Part shown: one piece after another, positions 1 through 10,440 of the stretch
How positions within the stretch are numbered: the first letter of the stretch is position 1
Layout: each line of letters starts with the position of its first letter
Assembly: GCA_036850595.1 (NCBI GenBank)
Contig: CM072161.1
Location: forward strand, 18,495,812-18,559,811
Source of the DNA: Rhyacichthys aspro
Taxonomy: Eukaryota; Chordata; Actinopteri; Gobiiformes; Rhyacichthyidae
Reading direction: 5' to 3'
Length of the DNA stretch: 64,000 bases
Position numbers and translations under genes: made by a program
The notes under the pieces: generated by a model
What the model was told of the DNA's origin: nothing
The model's input: only the letters and a program-made list of their open reading frames with translations
The model's database searches: none

Positions 1-48
1 GGATTAAACCAAAACAAGTTAACACCCATGACTCTTTCTGTGTTTTAG

Positions 49-384
49 GCGTTTATCCGGATCCTCCGCTGTCGCTGGAAGAGGAAGCGTCAGGGCTGGC
101 AGGCCTACTACAACTACCGAAGCCACCAAGGGTCAAACAACTCGTGGTTCATGAACGGCAGCTCTCAGACGCTGTCCTCGGTCAGTCCCAGTCCTCGATG
201 CGCCGCTCCTCGCCTTCATTCCTCTGACCGTACGAACCGAAACCTGCTGCTGCCCGGCGGGACCTCGATGGGAACAAGACGACTGAGCCCGGCTCCAAAC
301 TACCCTAAACATAAAGCTCTGATGAACGGAGCCAACGGGAAACACACGAATGCACCGTCTCACAAAACCAACGCAACTCTGTAG
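49..384 (+). CDS. C-terminal tail exon of an alpha-1 adrenergic receptor-like GPCR (partial)
   Basis: Only the last coding exon is present, encoding 111 residues and ending at TAG 382-384. A pyrimidine-rich acceptor (tgttttag) precedes it, and an in-frame stop lies upstream, so an intron boundary is required. The exon opens AFIRILRCRWKRKRQGW and later has SQTLSSVSPSP. This resembles the membrane-proximal tail of alpha-1B/1D adrenergic receptors, which start AF(V/L)R(I/L)L-C plus a basic run and, in 1B, have a Ser/Pro-rich stretch. Alpha-1 receptors are Gq-coupled catecholamine receptors in the plasma membrane; this tail would be cytoplasmic. An intron exactly at the tail start is not the mammalian arrangement, so assignment is tentative. 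A class B GPCR tail is the main alternative. Transmembrane exons lie before position 1. Confidence 0.5.
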   Translation, partial: AFIRILRCRWKRKRQGWQAYYNYRSHQGSNNSWFMNGSSQTLSSVSPSPRCAAPRLHSSDRTNRNLLLPGGTSMGTRRLSPAPNYPKHKALMNGANGKHTNAPSHKTNATL

Positions 385-1065
385 TGTTCGTCTGGATTAT
401 CAAAGGCAGCGGAGTCTCTTTGGTCCAGATCTAGTGGTTCTGCCGGGACCTGGTAGTGTTGAAGTAGGTCTTTTCTCGGACATAGAGACCAATCAAGATC
501 ACATCTGATTTTTTTGTTCACGTCATGTTTGTGATTGGATGAAAACTTCTATCCTAAAGGTCTTGGTCTTGTCTTGGACTTAAACTCAGTGTTACTTGGT
601 CTTGTCTTTATTGGACTGTAGTGGGATTTAAAATCAAATCCAGCCAAATCAAGACCTCAACTTTCTATCATGTGTTTGGATGAAAACTTAAATCATTTTA
701 TGGGATCTGGTTAAAAAGATCTTCACTCTGACTCTGCCTCCTTCACGAAACACTGAACCCTAACTGAGTCTGATCCATGAGCAGCTCCGCCGTCTTTTCT
801 TCGGACACATGCTTCTTTTCGGACAAACTACACTCGCTACTGACTGGATAAATTAGTTTGAGTTTGTGTCTGTGTGGTCTACTCCCTGATTGTGTGATAT
901 TTTATAATAATTCCAGTGTTAAACCTTAAAAGTCCACAACTTCAATATTATCTATTCCCTCGTTGTTGTTTTTTAAATGCTGTATTATTCACCGACATCG
1001 ACGAGTCACAGACGAATCGTATAATAAATGTTAATAAGTGTTTCAGTCTTACTCTGTGCAATAAA
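385..1065 (+). other. Probable 3' UTR of the GPCR-like gene with poly(A) signals
   Basis: Non-coding, AT-rich sequence follows the stop codon. AATAAA hexamers occur at about 1023-1028 and 1060-1065, the second followed by a GT/T-containing stretch. The assignment as 3' UTR is inferred from position only. Confidence 0.45.
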
Positions 1066-1735
1066 AGAAATGACACAGCTCACTCCAAGGAGAATCAACC
1101 TTTTATTTTTCTTGTAAAAGGCACATTTTCAGTCAGATTCATTCAGACATTTTGAATGAGAGGTTTCCCTGAGACTCCCTCCCTGATCCTGACACAGGAG
1201 ACAGAATAAAATTTGTTCTAAATAATAATAAATACTGCAGAGGTTTCTATAAAACAAGTGCTTTATAAAATGAGGTATCTTTTTAGAACTACAATACCCA
1301 TAATTCAACCCAAATCTTGTTTAAATCTGTTGTTTACTGTCACTTCAATTTTTTATGATAAAAAATGTATTGTGATAATCATTATCATTTCAGTTCAAGT
1401 GTAAGTTAAATGTAGTGCTGTACTTGAGACCGGTCTTAAGACTAATTTGTAAAGGACATTAAAACCAACAAAGACCAAAAATGGCATAGTTACCTGTTCT
1501 TAAAACTGAATGAAAACCTCACACACTTTATATTCAATCAAAAATCATGTTACAATTCTGCCTCATTTGCCAAACACTTCAGTGATATACTTGCCTCAAA
1601 TACCCTTAACATACGGGTTTAAAAGAAACAGAATTAAAAGCTGTTAGTTAAAGAAAATGTAACCTTATGTAAAGACAGTGATCATTTAAGTGAGTCTAAA
1701 AGTGTACTCTCCTCTTTGGTCTGTGGCAGTGATTT
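1066..1735. other. Intergenic, no gene seen
   Basis: AT-rich sequence without a convincing open frame, RNA gene or transposon end that I can recognise. Confidence 0.4.
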
Positions 1736-2075
1736 TTCAGAGACAACTGTAAAATACAAAGACATTATTTAAAAGGATGTTCAGTGAGATTTAAACAGTG
1801 ATGTCTATGTAAAGAAAAGAACAGCCTTTCCCTGAAGCCACAAAGACAAGGGACAGCACTGAAAACACAGAGAACTGTCAGAATTTATATTTAGGGTATA
1901 TTATAACAGCTCCACTTTTAGAGGGACTACACTGCCCCCTAAAGACTCAGGGCAGTGCTACAGGTAAACTAAACTCAATCTGAATAGAAGCACTGTCCTA
2001 GAAGTAAATTCTGCCCAAATCAGATGAAAAAGACTCCAGCCCTGCAGCCCATAAAGAATAAGAGGTAGAACAGGT
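1736..2075 (-). pseudogene. Inverted relic of the secreted-peptide gene (intron 1 part, exon 2, start of exon 3)
   Basis: Read on the minus strand, this segment aligns over about 340 bp with 9092-9428 of the first secreted-peptide gene. It covers the end of intron 1, all of exon 2 (frame for L-S-L-V-F-V-A-S), intron 2, and the first ten bases of exon 3. The exon 2 donor is GG instead of GT. Exon 3 departs from the functional copies after TTGTCTCTGA. Exon 1 and exon 4 were not found nearby. It is therefore a broken copy in opposite orientation, on the far side of the TAAR gene from the intact array. Confidence 0.8.
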
Positions 2076-2342
2076 TTTTATCTTTTCACAGCTCTACTCT
2101 TTCTCATCTAAGGCCTACAAGAGATGAAAACTATCAGTCCTGCGATCTGTCCCTTAATTAATTAAATAAACGACTGAATAAAAAGCAGGCCAGTATTTTG
2201 TGTCTATTTACTCAAAATAACCTATGTACATAATTGATGTCAATTTACAATTGTCTAAATTCGAACATATACTGCTCTAATTTATTTCATAAAACTTGAG
2301 CAGTGTCAAGATAAACGGAAGATAGAAACAAAAAGACAGACA

Positions 2343-2415
2343 TGTTTCCGCCCGGTTTCGAACCGGGGACCTTTCGCGTGTGAGGCGAACGTGATAACCA
2401 CTACACTACGGAAAC
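2343..2415 (-). tRNA. tRNA-Val (anticodon CAC)
   Basis: The 73-nt cloverleaf on the minus strand has a 7-bp acceptor stem (GTTTCCG/CGGAAAC) and discriminator A. The D arm contains the A box TAGTGTAGTGG, the anticodon loop reads CTCACAC (anticodon CAC), and the T arm contains the B box GGTTCGAAACC. It is the standard vertebrate valine tRNA body. A Pol III terminator (T5 on the minus strand) lies about 10 bp downstream. Confidence 0.97.
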
Positions 2416-3611
2416 CCATGAGCTCATGAAGCGTTCACTGTCTACTCGTAAATTTGTCCAATGTACATTTCTGCAAAAGGTGACGCTTTGTAAATGTAGT
2501 TAATATTTTTGTTAAACTCAGAAACAGAGCAGGCCGCAGATAGAAGCCGCAGCTCGAATAACTCTCTTTTATTCCTTCAAATGTTTTTTTTTCTTTAAAA
2601 TTAAACCCTTTTATTGTTTTTCTTTCCCGCCGATTAATTTTGACTTGTCAGTGTGATTTCCCACATCTGATTTTCTCTGAACGCAGCGTCTCCCGAAAAA
2701 AGCCGCGTGGTTTTGTTGTTTTCCTCTCGGTTCATGTTCACGATGCGGAACATTGGCGAACATTCACTTCTTTGATTATATTAATGCTAATTGCTCATTT
2801 GTATTATTATTTATGTGTCTCGGATACATTTTTATATTTAACTATTAACAAACAGAAAGAGAACAACACTTGGGTCTCAGACTGAGGTGAGGGCAACACC
2901 TTTGACCATCTTTTGGTTTGTAAAAGTCTCTGAAGAGCTTTACTCTATTATACACTGATGATTCTGTACTTTTATTTTCTGAGCCTCAAAAAGCTGATAT
3001 TTGCATCACTAGGATATAATATACTTAACGTTTCTCATTTAGAAAAATAAACTGTAATGTTTGAAGAAGTTTAGTAGAAGAAAAAAACATGACTCACCGA
3101 CTATAAATGTTGTTTATTAAAGCAGAGATATTCTGTACATATACATTCAGGACATATTCATTTGCTGTTTTTATTCTAATTAAATAAACCAAACACAAAG
3201 AACAAACTAGAATAGATATTATGGGAGATGAATGACAGAATCTCACTTTAGCCTGAGACCTTTCCTGATCTGTTTGGTCCGGACCTTCAGACTTTCTCTT
3301 TTGGTTTGAACCAAATCTTCAGGTGTGAAAGCTCCAGTCGACTGTGGTTTGGACTAAACTGTGTGTGTGTATCTTTTTCAGATACTTTTGGACCAAATGC
3401 AGAAAATCACAGCCGATTAAGCACAAGAAGAAGAGTAAACTGAAGGAAACAGAGAAAACAGATTAAACGGTTTAAAAACACAAGAAGTATCCCTGTTTTA
3501 ATCAGGTTTTTTAAGTCTCCTGTTTTTGTTTCTTTACATTATCAGTGTTTGCTGTGTTTTTGTCCCTTTCCGTTTAAGAATAATATTGTCGTAACCGGGA
3601 TGATAATCTGT
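2416..3611. other. Intergenic; one weak terminal-exon-like stretch at 3382-3466
   Basis: Mostly AT-rich with no recognised gene. At 3382-3466 (+) a strong acceptor (atctttttcag) precedes an open frame (YFWTKCRKSQPIKHKKK and on, very basic) ending at TAA 3464-3466. It looks like a possible last exon, but no partner exons or homologue were recognised, so it is not called as a gene. Confidence 0.2.
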
Positions 3612-6600
3612 CTATGTCATGTTGACCTGACAGGAGTCCAGCCGCAGTATTTGCAGAGTCACGATGAGTTTGACTGCTTTTCTGAACCAGGGGTAAAACA
3701 TGGCGTAGATGATGGGGTTGATGCAGGAGTTAATCCCAAACAGGTACAGGGCGAACCTCAGGGCCGCCTCTTCTCCGATCGCGATGGTGATGGTGTAATA
3801 CGGGCAGAAACAGAGGAGGTACACCACCACGACTATCCCCAGAGTCCGGGCCGCTTTTAACTTGGACTTATTAATGGAGAAATGGACCGAGAACTGTACG
3901 GACGTGACGTTTGACCGAATGGCTCGTGCTTGAGTCAGAGCGACGATGAACACTCGGATATACAGGACGATAATGGCCGACACGGGAAGAATGAAGGTCA
4001 AGACCAAATCGATGGCGCCTCCGAGGACGTTTATGACGATGATGCACTGGCCTATACATGAATTAACCCTCTGCGGATGGTCAGTTTGGTCGCTTATGCA
4101 AAAACAGCTGAAGCCAAATGAGCAGAACCAACAGAGACAAACGCAGACCGTGACTCGCTTCATGGTGATCTTATTGGAGTAATGCAGAGGGTCGCAGATG
4201 GCGCAGTAACGGTCGATGGAAATGAGGACCATGTCGCCGACCGAGGACGAGGTGACGACGAAGGAAAGGAAATTGTAAATATTGCACATGAAGTCCCCCA
4301 GAAACCAGCAGCTGGTGAAACGCAGTATCTCTCCGGGCATCAGCACCAGGCCCACGAGGAAGTCGGACACGGCCAGAGACAGGAGCAGCAGGTTCGTGGG
4401 AGTGTGCAGCTGTCTGTAAGAAAAAGAAAAGAGAAGATGAATAATAGGATTGAAATAAAGGAAAATGTTCTTGTGCTTCTTTTCCAATCAAATGTTAGCA
4501 AACAATCTATGTAGAATTTGTATTAGTAGTACATATAGCCAAGTATATAGCGGCTTAATCCCAAATTTGAATGAATTTTGTTTCTGTGTGGAGTGTGTAA
4601 CTGCTCTTGGTTCATTGCTAAGTTGGTAAAGCTCAGTTTTCATTGTCAAAATTGCCCAAAATAAAAGCTGGGAATGAAGCAATAGTCTACTCTATTCAAA
4701 GGGAAGGTTTGATTGCATCTTTATTGTATTCAGTGACGTCCACTTTAATTAAATCCCATGAGTCTTCCCTGTTTCTATGGCACACGTCTCTGTCTGGAAA
4801 CAGAAACTCAACCAAACTGAGTCATATTACTCTGTGTCTCATTGATCCCAGACTCAAGATTCAATAGTTTATTGACAGTGAGAGCAATGGTTGGTGATTG
4901 CTCAGAGTAAATTAAACAGTACAGACTAATACACACATCTGTGTTGCATCAATGAATAAATATATCTTCATTTATTTGAATATGAAGAAAGAATAAAAAT
5001 ATACCTAGATTAAAAACAATGCAATAATAAAAAAAACAACTGTCAAAATGTGTCTGGTGTGTTATGAAAAGTGCTACAGCTGAGTCTTAAAACCCTCACA
5101 AACAACTAGTTCTACTTTAATGCTCTGAAATCATTTTTTTAATCTTTAGTTTATTTTTACTTTTTTGCAGATTTACCTACCACACTGTTTCAGACACTTT
5201 ACTGATAATAAAATCTAACATAAAGACATCTCAAAACTATAATTTAAACCAAAAAAGTAAAGAGAAAACTATTATGTGCAAAGTTTTATTGCTTCTAGTC
5301 TCATTTTCATCTTGTAACGTGGTCATAATTGTGCACATCTTTACAGGACACATACAGTAATTTAATTTTACAGCCCTAAATTAGGGACTGGGCAGTGTTT
5401 GTGCAGAGACAGATACAGACTGAAGGCTCTGGGACCTGTCTCTGAGGGAGATAACAGACATAAACAAAACTTAACTCTAACAAAACACAAACAAAACAAA
5501 ACTCATTTTCAACTTTTGAAGAGACAAATTTCTAAAACAGACGCAGTTTGGTAACATTGAACAAAGTGGTTGAAAATCAAGGCTCTACACTATTGAATGA
5601 ATGCACGCTCCGTAAGAATCAAAACACCAAAAGCACGATTAGTTTTGAGTTTAGAACAAGAATGAAACATATGGGCTTTAAAAATGAGACAAAAAGACAT
5701 TTCAGTATGAGACAAGGGTAAAAAAGAAGATGGAAAGATGTTGTAGAATTGTACATTGAAGGTTCTATTGAAACATAGCTGCCAGAAATCACATAAAAAA
5801 CACATAAAAAAACAAAACAGCAAACGGTCAGTCAATGTGAACAAGAAGCTAAAACACAGATATGCAGTTCATGGTGAGTTTAGGTCAAGCAGGAAACACA
5901 AGCGCTGTAAATGTAGATGGATAAAAACAGTTATGCTGCTAAACAAAGGTGCCTGAAATGACAAAAATAAATAAATATAGAAATAAAAAGGTCCAATAAG
6001 TGACCTATGTTGTTTTTATCTGATAAGGCTTGTAAATGCAGTTTAAAAAGAGTAACAAGAATGATGACTGAGGATTGAAGTCAAGTAAAAGATTTGAAAA
6101 GACAGTTAAAAAGGCTTAATATACCACATAATGCTGCAAAACATGATGCTGGGAATGACATAAAATCAAATGGTAAAAATAGAGCAGAATGTGTGTTGCT
6201 ACATGTCAAAAAATGGTTAAAATACTTTCAATAAGCATTGACATCTCAGGTAAATGCAACACGAAGCATCTGTGCAGTAGAAATAACAAAAAGAAGAGAT
6301 TTAATTTAGGTTAAAGTTAAAATGATACCTTTGATTAAGTGTTTGAATGTCCACATGTGGTTTAGTTTTACAATAGCATGAGATCAGAAGGAATAAGGAT
6401 GAACTGTGCACTGTAAATATTTTTAAAGGCTGCCCTAAATGACAAATTATCAGATTATATATGACAAGCCCACACTGATATAAACAAAAAACACAGACTC
6501 AAAATTTGAAAATCTTTCAAGTAAATGAACGACAATAGTAAATATAACATGAAAGTTCAGTTTGTAAGGATCATCAGGCATGTGTGCTGCAAAAATACTG

Positions 6601-7039
6601 CTTCAAATCTCATGTACAGCAAGGATTATGGGTTTTATAAATGATATATTGACACTGTACAAGCAAGAAACATATGTGCTGTAAAATCGATAAAAAGACA
6701 ATTCTGTGTGAGTTCAAAATGGTTAAAAGACAGTTCAAAAGGCTCGTAAATACGTTGTTGCTGCAAAAAAAAGCTGCTGGAAATAACATCAAGAGTCAAA
6801 ATCAACCGTGTCAAAGCTTGTAGGTGCATTAAATGAAAATAAAAGTGTGTGTGAGTGTTGAGAGTGCAGTGCCTGAAGTGTGAGACGGCGATGATGACGA
6901 GCAGGTTGAGCACCACCGTGAGCAGAGACAGGGCTGAGATCAGGACGTGGTACGGCAGGGCGTCCCAGATGTGGCGCAGGGGTTTTCTGCAGGACGTGTT
7001 GAGTTCAGGGTAACACAGCTCTCCTTCAACAGCCCCCAT
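3612..7039 (-). CDS. Trace amine-associated receptor (TAAR), two exons
   Basis: Exon 1 is 7039-6873 (start ATG 7039) and exon 2 is 4413-3612. The join gives SHFRQLHTPTN across TM1/ICL1 and a 322-residue seven-transmembrane protein of normal TAAR length. Diagnostic features are the N-terminal CYPELNTSC, DRY at 123-125, and the TAAR fingerprint NSCINPIIYAMFYPWF at 284-299. TAARs are olfactory amine receptors of ciliated sensory neurons, signalling through Golf. Counting from DRY and Pro5.50, position 3.32 is Ser106 rather than Asp, while position 5.42 is Asp191. This is the pattern of the large teleost TAAR clade that recognises amines through TM5. The intron is about 2.46 kb and starts with GC, not GT (CAG|GCACTG). 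Splicing may therefore be weak or the gene may be decaying; the coding frame itself is intact. Confidence 0.9.
4414..6872 (-). other. TAAR intron
   Basis: AT-rich intron running between the GC donor below 6873 and the acceptor TTTTCTTTTTCTTACAG at 4414. No further coding exon, RNA gene or clear transposon was found inside. Confidence 0.7.
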
Positions 7040-8087
7040 CCTCCTCCTCAGCTTTTGAACCGAGGGACTGACACTTTTATACGGTTTATTATTCCTTTGG
7101 AGCCTGTTTCATCAGATGCACTGTTGTTGTTGCAAGTCTCTGCCATTGTATATTCTTTTTTTTTTTTAATGCGTCATGGGACTGGAGCTTATTTGACTTC
7201 GAGACAGACACCTTTCACTCTCACATAAAATAATAAAAACATAAAATGAAATTAACCATTTGTTTAAATAAAAAGTTGGATTAGACACTGTCACATCCTG
7301 AATGTCTTTGTAATGTCCTTTAAAATGGTGTTCTAACGTAATGTTTTGTGTTTGTGTATTTGTATCTATTTTTTAATGTTTTTAATGTTCACACAAAAAC
7401 TCAAACTATTTACTCAAGTGACAGAACATCTCAGAACACCTGCAAAATGAAGCAAACATTAAAAACTCTTGTAAAAATGACTCTTTATTGTCTAAATGTG
7501 ACACTATCACAAGATTATAAACCTGTTTATCACCGACGTGGATCAGACACAGGGCCTCGTCACAAAAATGTCTTTTCTGGACAAACATCGAGGGAAGTAT
7601 GGCCTCGAAACCAGTTTTGGATGAGACCAGCTCCAGTGTATTAACAGTGATCAGGCTCTGATTTGAGTGCCTCCGTTTGGTCAGGTGAGTGTCATTGAGG
7701 TCAGAGTTCAGGTGAAAAAGAAAATGGAGTTTCGGTGGCAGTTTATAAAAATATACAAACATTGTCTTACAGTTTTGACCGATGTGACACTGAAAAACAC
7801 AGTGCAATGCTGAGAATGTGTTTATGTTTGTGCCTTTGAGAAGACCTTTTGCTCACTGGGGTCAAGTTTTAACATTTATTTTACTTTAGTCTAAGCAATT
7901 ACAAAAAACTGTGAATCACAATTAAAGGCCAGAAGTCACATGATTCTAATGTTTGCAGTGTCACAGGTATAAAATATTACTGTCAGCCTTGTTTTTGTGC
8001 CACATTTTTCACTAAAGTAAACCTTATTTTCATTTAAAAACATTGCAGTTTTTCTCCTTCTCTTTGGCTCAGTTCTTGAATCAGAAA
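7040..8087. other. Intergenic between TAAR and the peptide array
   Basis: No gene recognised. It should contain the TAAR promoter, since the receptor start codon is at 7039. A T-run at about 7157-7167 and general AT richness are all that is evident. Confidence 0.35.
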
Positions 8088-8193
8088 AGAATTTCTCTTC
8101 ACCTTCAGCTCAAATCTGTTTAGTTTTTCTCAGTGTTTTAGACAAATGTCATTGTTTTGTGACATGTTTTTCAAAAGAGAGACAACAATTCCA
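8088..8193 (+). repeat. Truncated remnant of an earlier unit of the peptide-gene array
   Basis: About 106 bp is nearly identical to the 3' flank of the peptide genes (compare about 9938-10043 and 15862-15965). Just downstream at 8226 the next full unit begins. The array therefore once had another unit on its left, now reduced to this 3' fragment. Confidence 0.8.
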
Positions 8194-8907
8194 CAACGAG
8201 GGCAGCACAGACAAAAAGGAAGTTTTTCCCTCAAGGTTTGAGCAATTCAAATATGAATCTTATAAAAATGGATGAGTTTAATGAGCTGCTCCAAAGTCAA
8301 ACCTAAAGCAGGATGTTTGTCACTGACTGTGGACAAAGGGAGCGGTGTCTGTCTTTTTTTTTTTTTCAAATAAAACCCAATCCAAAGTACAATGATATGA
8401 ATTAATTAACATAGATCAGCTATGAGTTACAGATATAAACCAATATTCTTGACTTCTGCAAAAATAATGAAGACCAAACAGAAGAAGAGAAGTTAATCTC
8501 TCTTCTCATTGCACCTAGATTTTAAAAGTTTGATTCAAATACATTTCTCTTCATAAACTAGACTTCGGTGGCACTTTGGCGTCTGACTCATGAGTGTTTA
8601 TGAAGCAGACTCAGCTCCTCTGCTCATAACGCTGAGGAAATACGGTTTCTTTAAGAGAAACCTGAACCAAACCATGTTGTACTGACCCGACCAGTGCCAC
8701 TCAGTGGAAACTACACCAGACACCGTTTGGTTTGGACCTTTCCTTTTATTTCAATGATGAAAAGCCCACTGTAGACTCACCTGCCTCTGTTATGTCTTTT
8801 TTAATTATAAAACTGAGCTGGCAGCTGCTCAGACGACAGTTCGATTGTTGGCAGATAAATATGTATAACCCAGTCTTTATTCAAACAGAGCCTGAAGAGT
8901 GACCTCA

Positions 8908-8943
8908 GGCTCGTTCAGTGAACGATAAAAGCCGCTGAACGAG
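8908..8943 (+). promoter_or_regulatory. Candidate core promoter of peptide gene 1: TATA-like box in the loop of an inverted repeat
   Basis: GATAAAAG at 8924-8931 lies about 55 bp before the ATG. It is bracketed by a perfect 9-bp inverted repeat, CTCGTTCAG (8910-8918) and CTGAACGAG (8935-8943). The same arrangement is present before genes 2 and 3. Promoter function is inferred. Confidence 0.45.
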
Positions 8944-8984
8944 GCTCGTCTTCACTTCTTCTGCAGTTTCTCCAAAACTCAGAC

Positions 8985-9681
8985 ATGGTTTCACTCAAGT
9001 TCACCGCGTTGACCTGTGAGTATCTGCACCACTCAGACCAAGGCTTAGACGGGACTATAGTAGACTAGTCCTAGTCCATTTATTATTGTTCTACCTCTTA
9101 TTCTTTATGGGCTGCAGGGCTGGAGTCTTTTTCATCTGATTTGGGCAGAATTTACTTCTAGGACAGTGCTTCTTTTCAGATTGAGTTTAGTTGACCTGTA
9201 GCACTGCCCTGTGTCTTTAGGGGGCAGTGTAGTCCCTCTAAAAGTGGAACTGTTCCACAAATATCCCTAAATATACATTCTGAAAGTAGTTCTTTTTGTT
9301 TTTCAGTGCTGGCCCTTGTCTTTGTGGCTTCAGGTAAAGGCTGTTCTTTTCTTTACATAGACATCACTGTTTAAATCTCACTGAACATGTTTTTAAATAA
9401 TGTCTCTGTATTTTACAGTTGTCTCTGACGAACCACCGAAAATTACCAAGGAGGAGTTTATAAAGGGGTCAGTGCAGGTCCACAAAACATATTTTTACAC
9501 AAAACTTCAATATTTCACTTTTATAACAAGGATTCAATGACTTGATATGACAGATTTTTATTCTGTTCCCCGTTTGTAAAACAGCCTTAAAGACTGGGGC
9601 GCACAATGGAAGAAGGCCTTAAAGGAGAAGGCGATCAACGCTGATGATGACCTCTTACCTGCAAAACTACCGCTCCCCTGA
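8985..9681 (+). CDS. Small secreted peptide precursor, copy 1 (family not recognised)
   Basis: Four coding exons (8985-9015, 9307-9333, 9419-9467, 9585-9681) with GT-AG boundaries and phases that join to one 67-residue frame. Residues 1-22 form a classical signal peptide (MVSLKFTALTLLALVFVASV, then V-S). The predicted mature peptide of about 45 residues begins DEPPKITKEEF. It has a Lys/Trp-rich, potentially amphipathic helix (about 29-53, GLKDWGAQWKKALKEKA), an acidic DDD at 56-58, and a hydrophobic tail ending PAKLPLP. There are no cysteines. AATAAA lies at 9727-9732. Its size, secretion signal and tandem duplication would fit a host-defence peptide, apolipoprotein-C-like lipid binder, peptide hormone or pheromone, but I cannot assign it. 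Genes 1 and 2 encode the same protein. Confidence 0.78.
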
Positions 9682-10440
9682 TTCAAAATGCCTGAATGAA
9701 TCTTAAAATGTGCATCTTACGAGAAAAATAAAAGGTTAATTCCTACTGGAGTGAGTTGTGTCATTGTTCAATAACCTTTGCATGTTTTTTCATTTTGACA
9801 TCAAAAGTGGGGTGTGTATTTATTGCACTTTTTGGCGTCAAAGTGCTGTCTACAGTCCTCCTTCTTGGAGCATGTGAGCAGCTACGGTAGCCCTGAAGGG
9901 ACATGCTGTTTTATGAACAAACTCAGGGGATATAGAAAAGCATTTCTCTTCACCTTCAGCTCAAATCTGTTTAGTTTTTCTCAGTGTTTTAGACAAATGT
10001 CATTGTTTTGTGACATGTTTTTCAAAAGAGAGACAACAATTCTCCACAAATCTGTAAAAATCACTTGTTTATGACTCGTTAATCAAAACTGAACATCTGA
10101 GTCTTGAGTAATCATCAGAGTTTTCACAAAATATATTTAGAGTTTCATTGTTTGTGCCTCAGCAGCAAAAGGCTTTGATCAGTTTTGAAAAATGTTCAAA
10201 TGCATTATCACACCCCCTGGAGGTGGACGGGTAGAAACATGGATCAGACGCTTTTGAACGAAGACCGTTTAAAAAAATGAAGCAGAGCAATAAAAATCTG
10301 ATGTAATGAATGCATGTAACTATTGCATTAGCCTCTGGACGTAAACACTGCCATTGTTTTGTGTCAGAAGTGTCCCTAGAGTTCACTTAAACGGTAAAAG
10401 TTGTGAAAAAGAGTAACATCCTTCGAGGCCTCGCAGATGA

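Noticed and set aside
6635..6872. Extension of the TAAR first exon beyond HFR as a single-exon truncated receptor
   Set aside because: The frame after HFR has no receptor similarity, while the second exon restores the TAAR consensus exactly at the splice junction.
8221..8400. Long T-runs in the array units as Pol III terminators or promoters
   Set aside because: No tRNA-like A/B boxes upstream. The run length simply varies among duplicates, as expected for a homopolymer.
9814..10074. 86-87-residue frames repeated at 9.8 and 15.7 kb
   Set aside because: They lie in the duplicated 3' flank of the peptide genes, with no signal, domain or splice support. They repeat only because the unit is duplicated.
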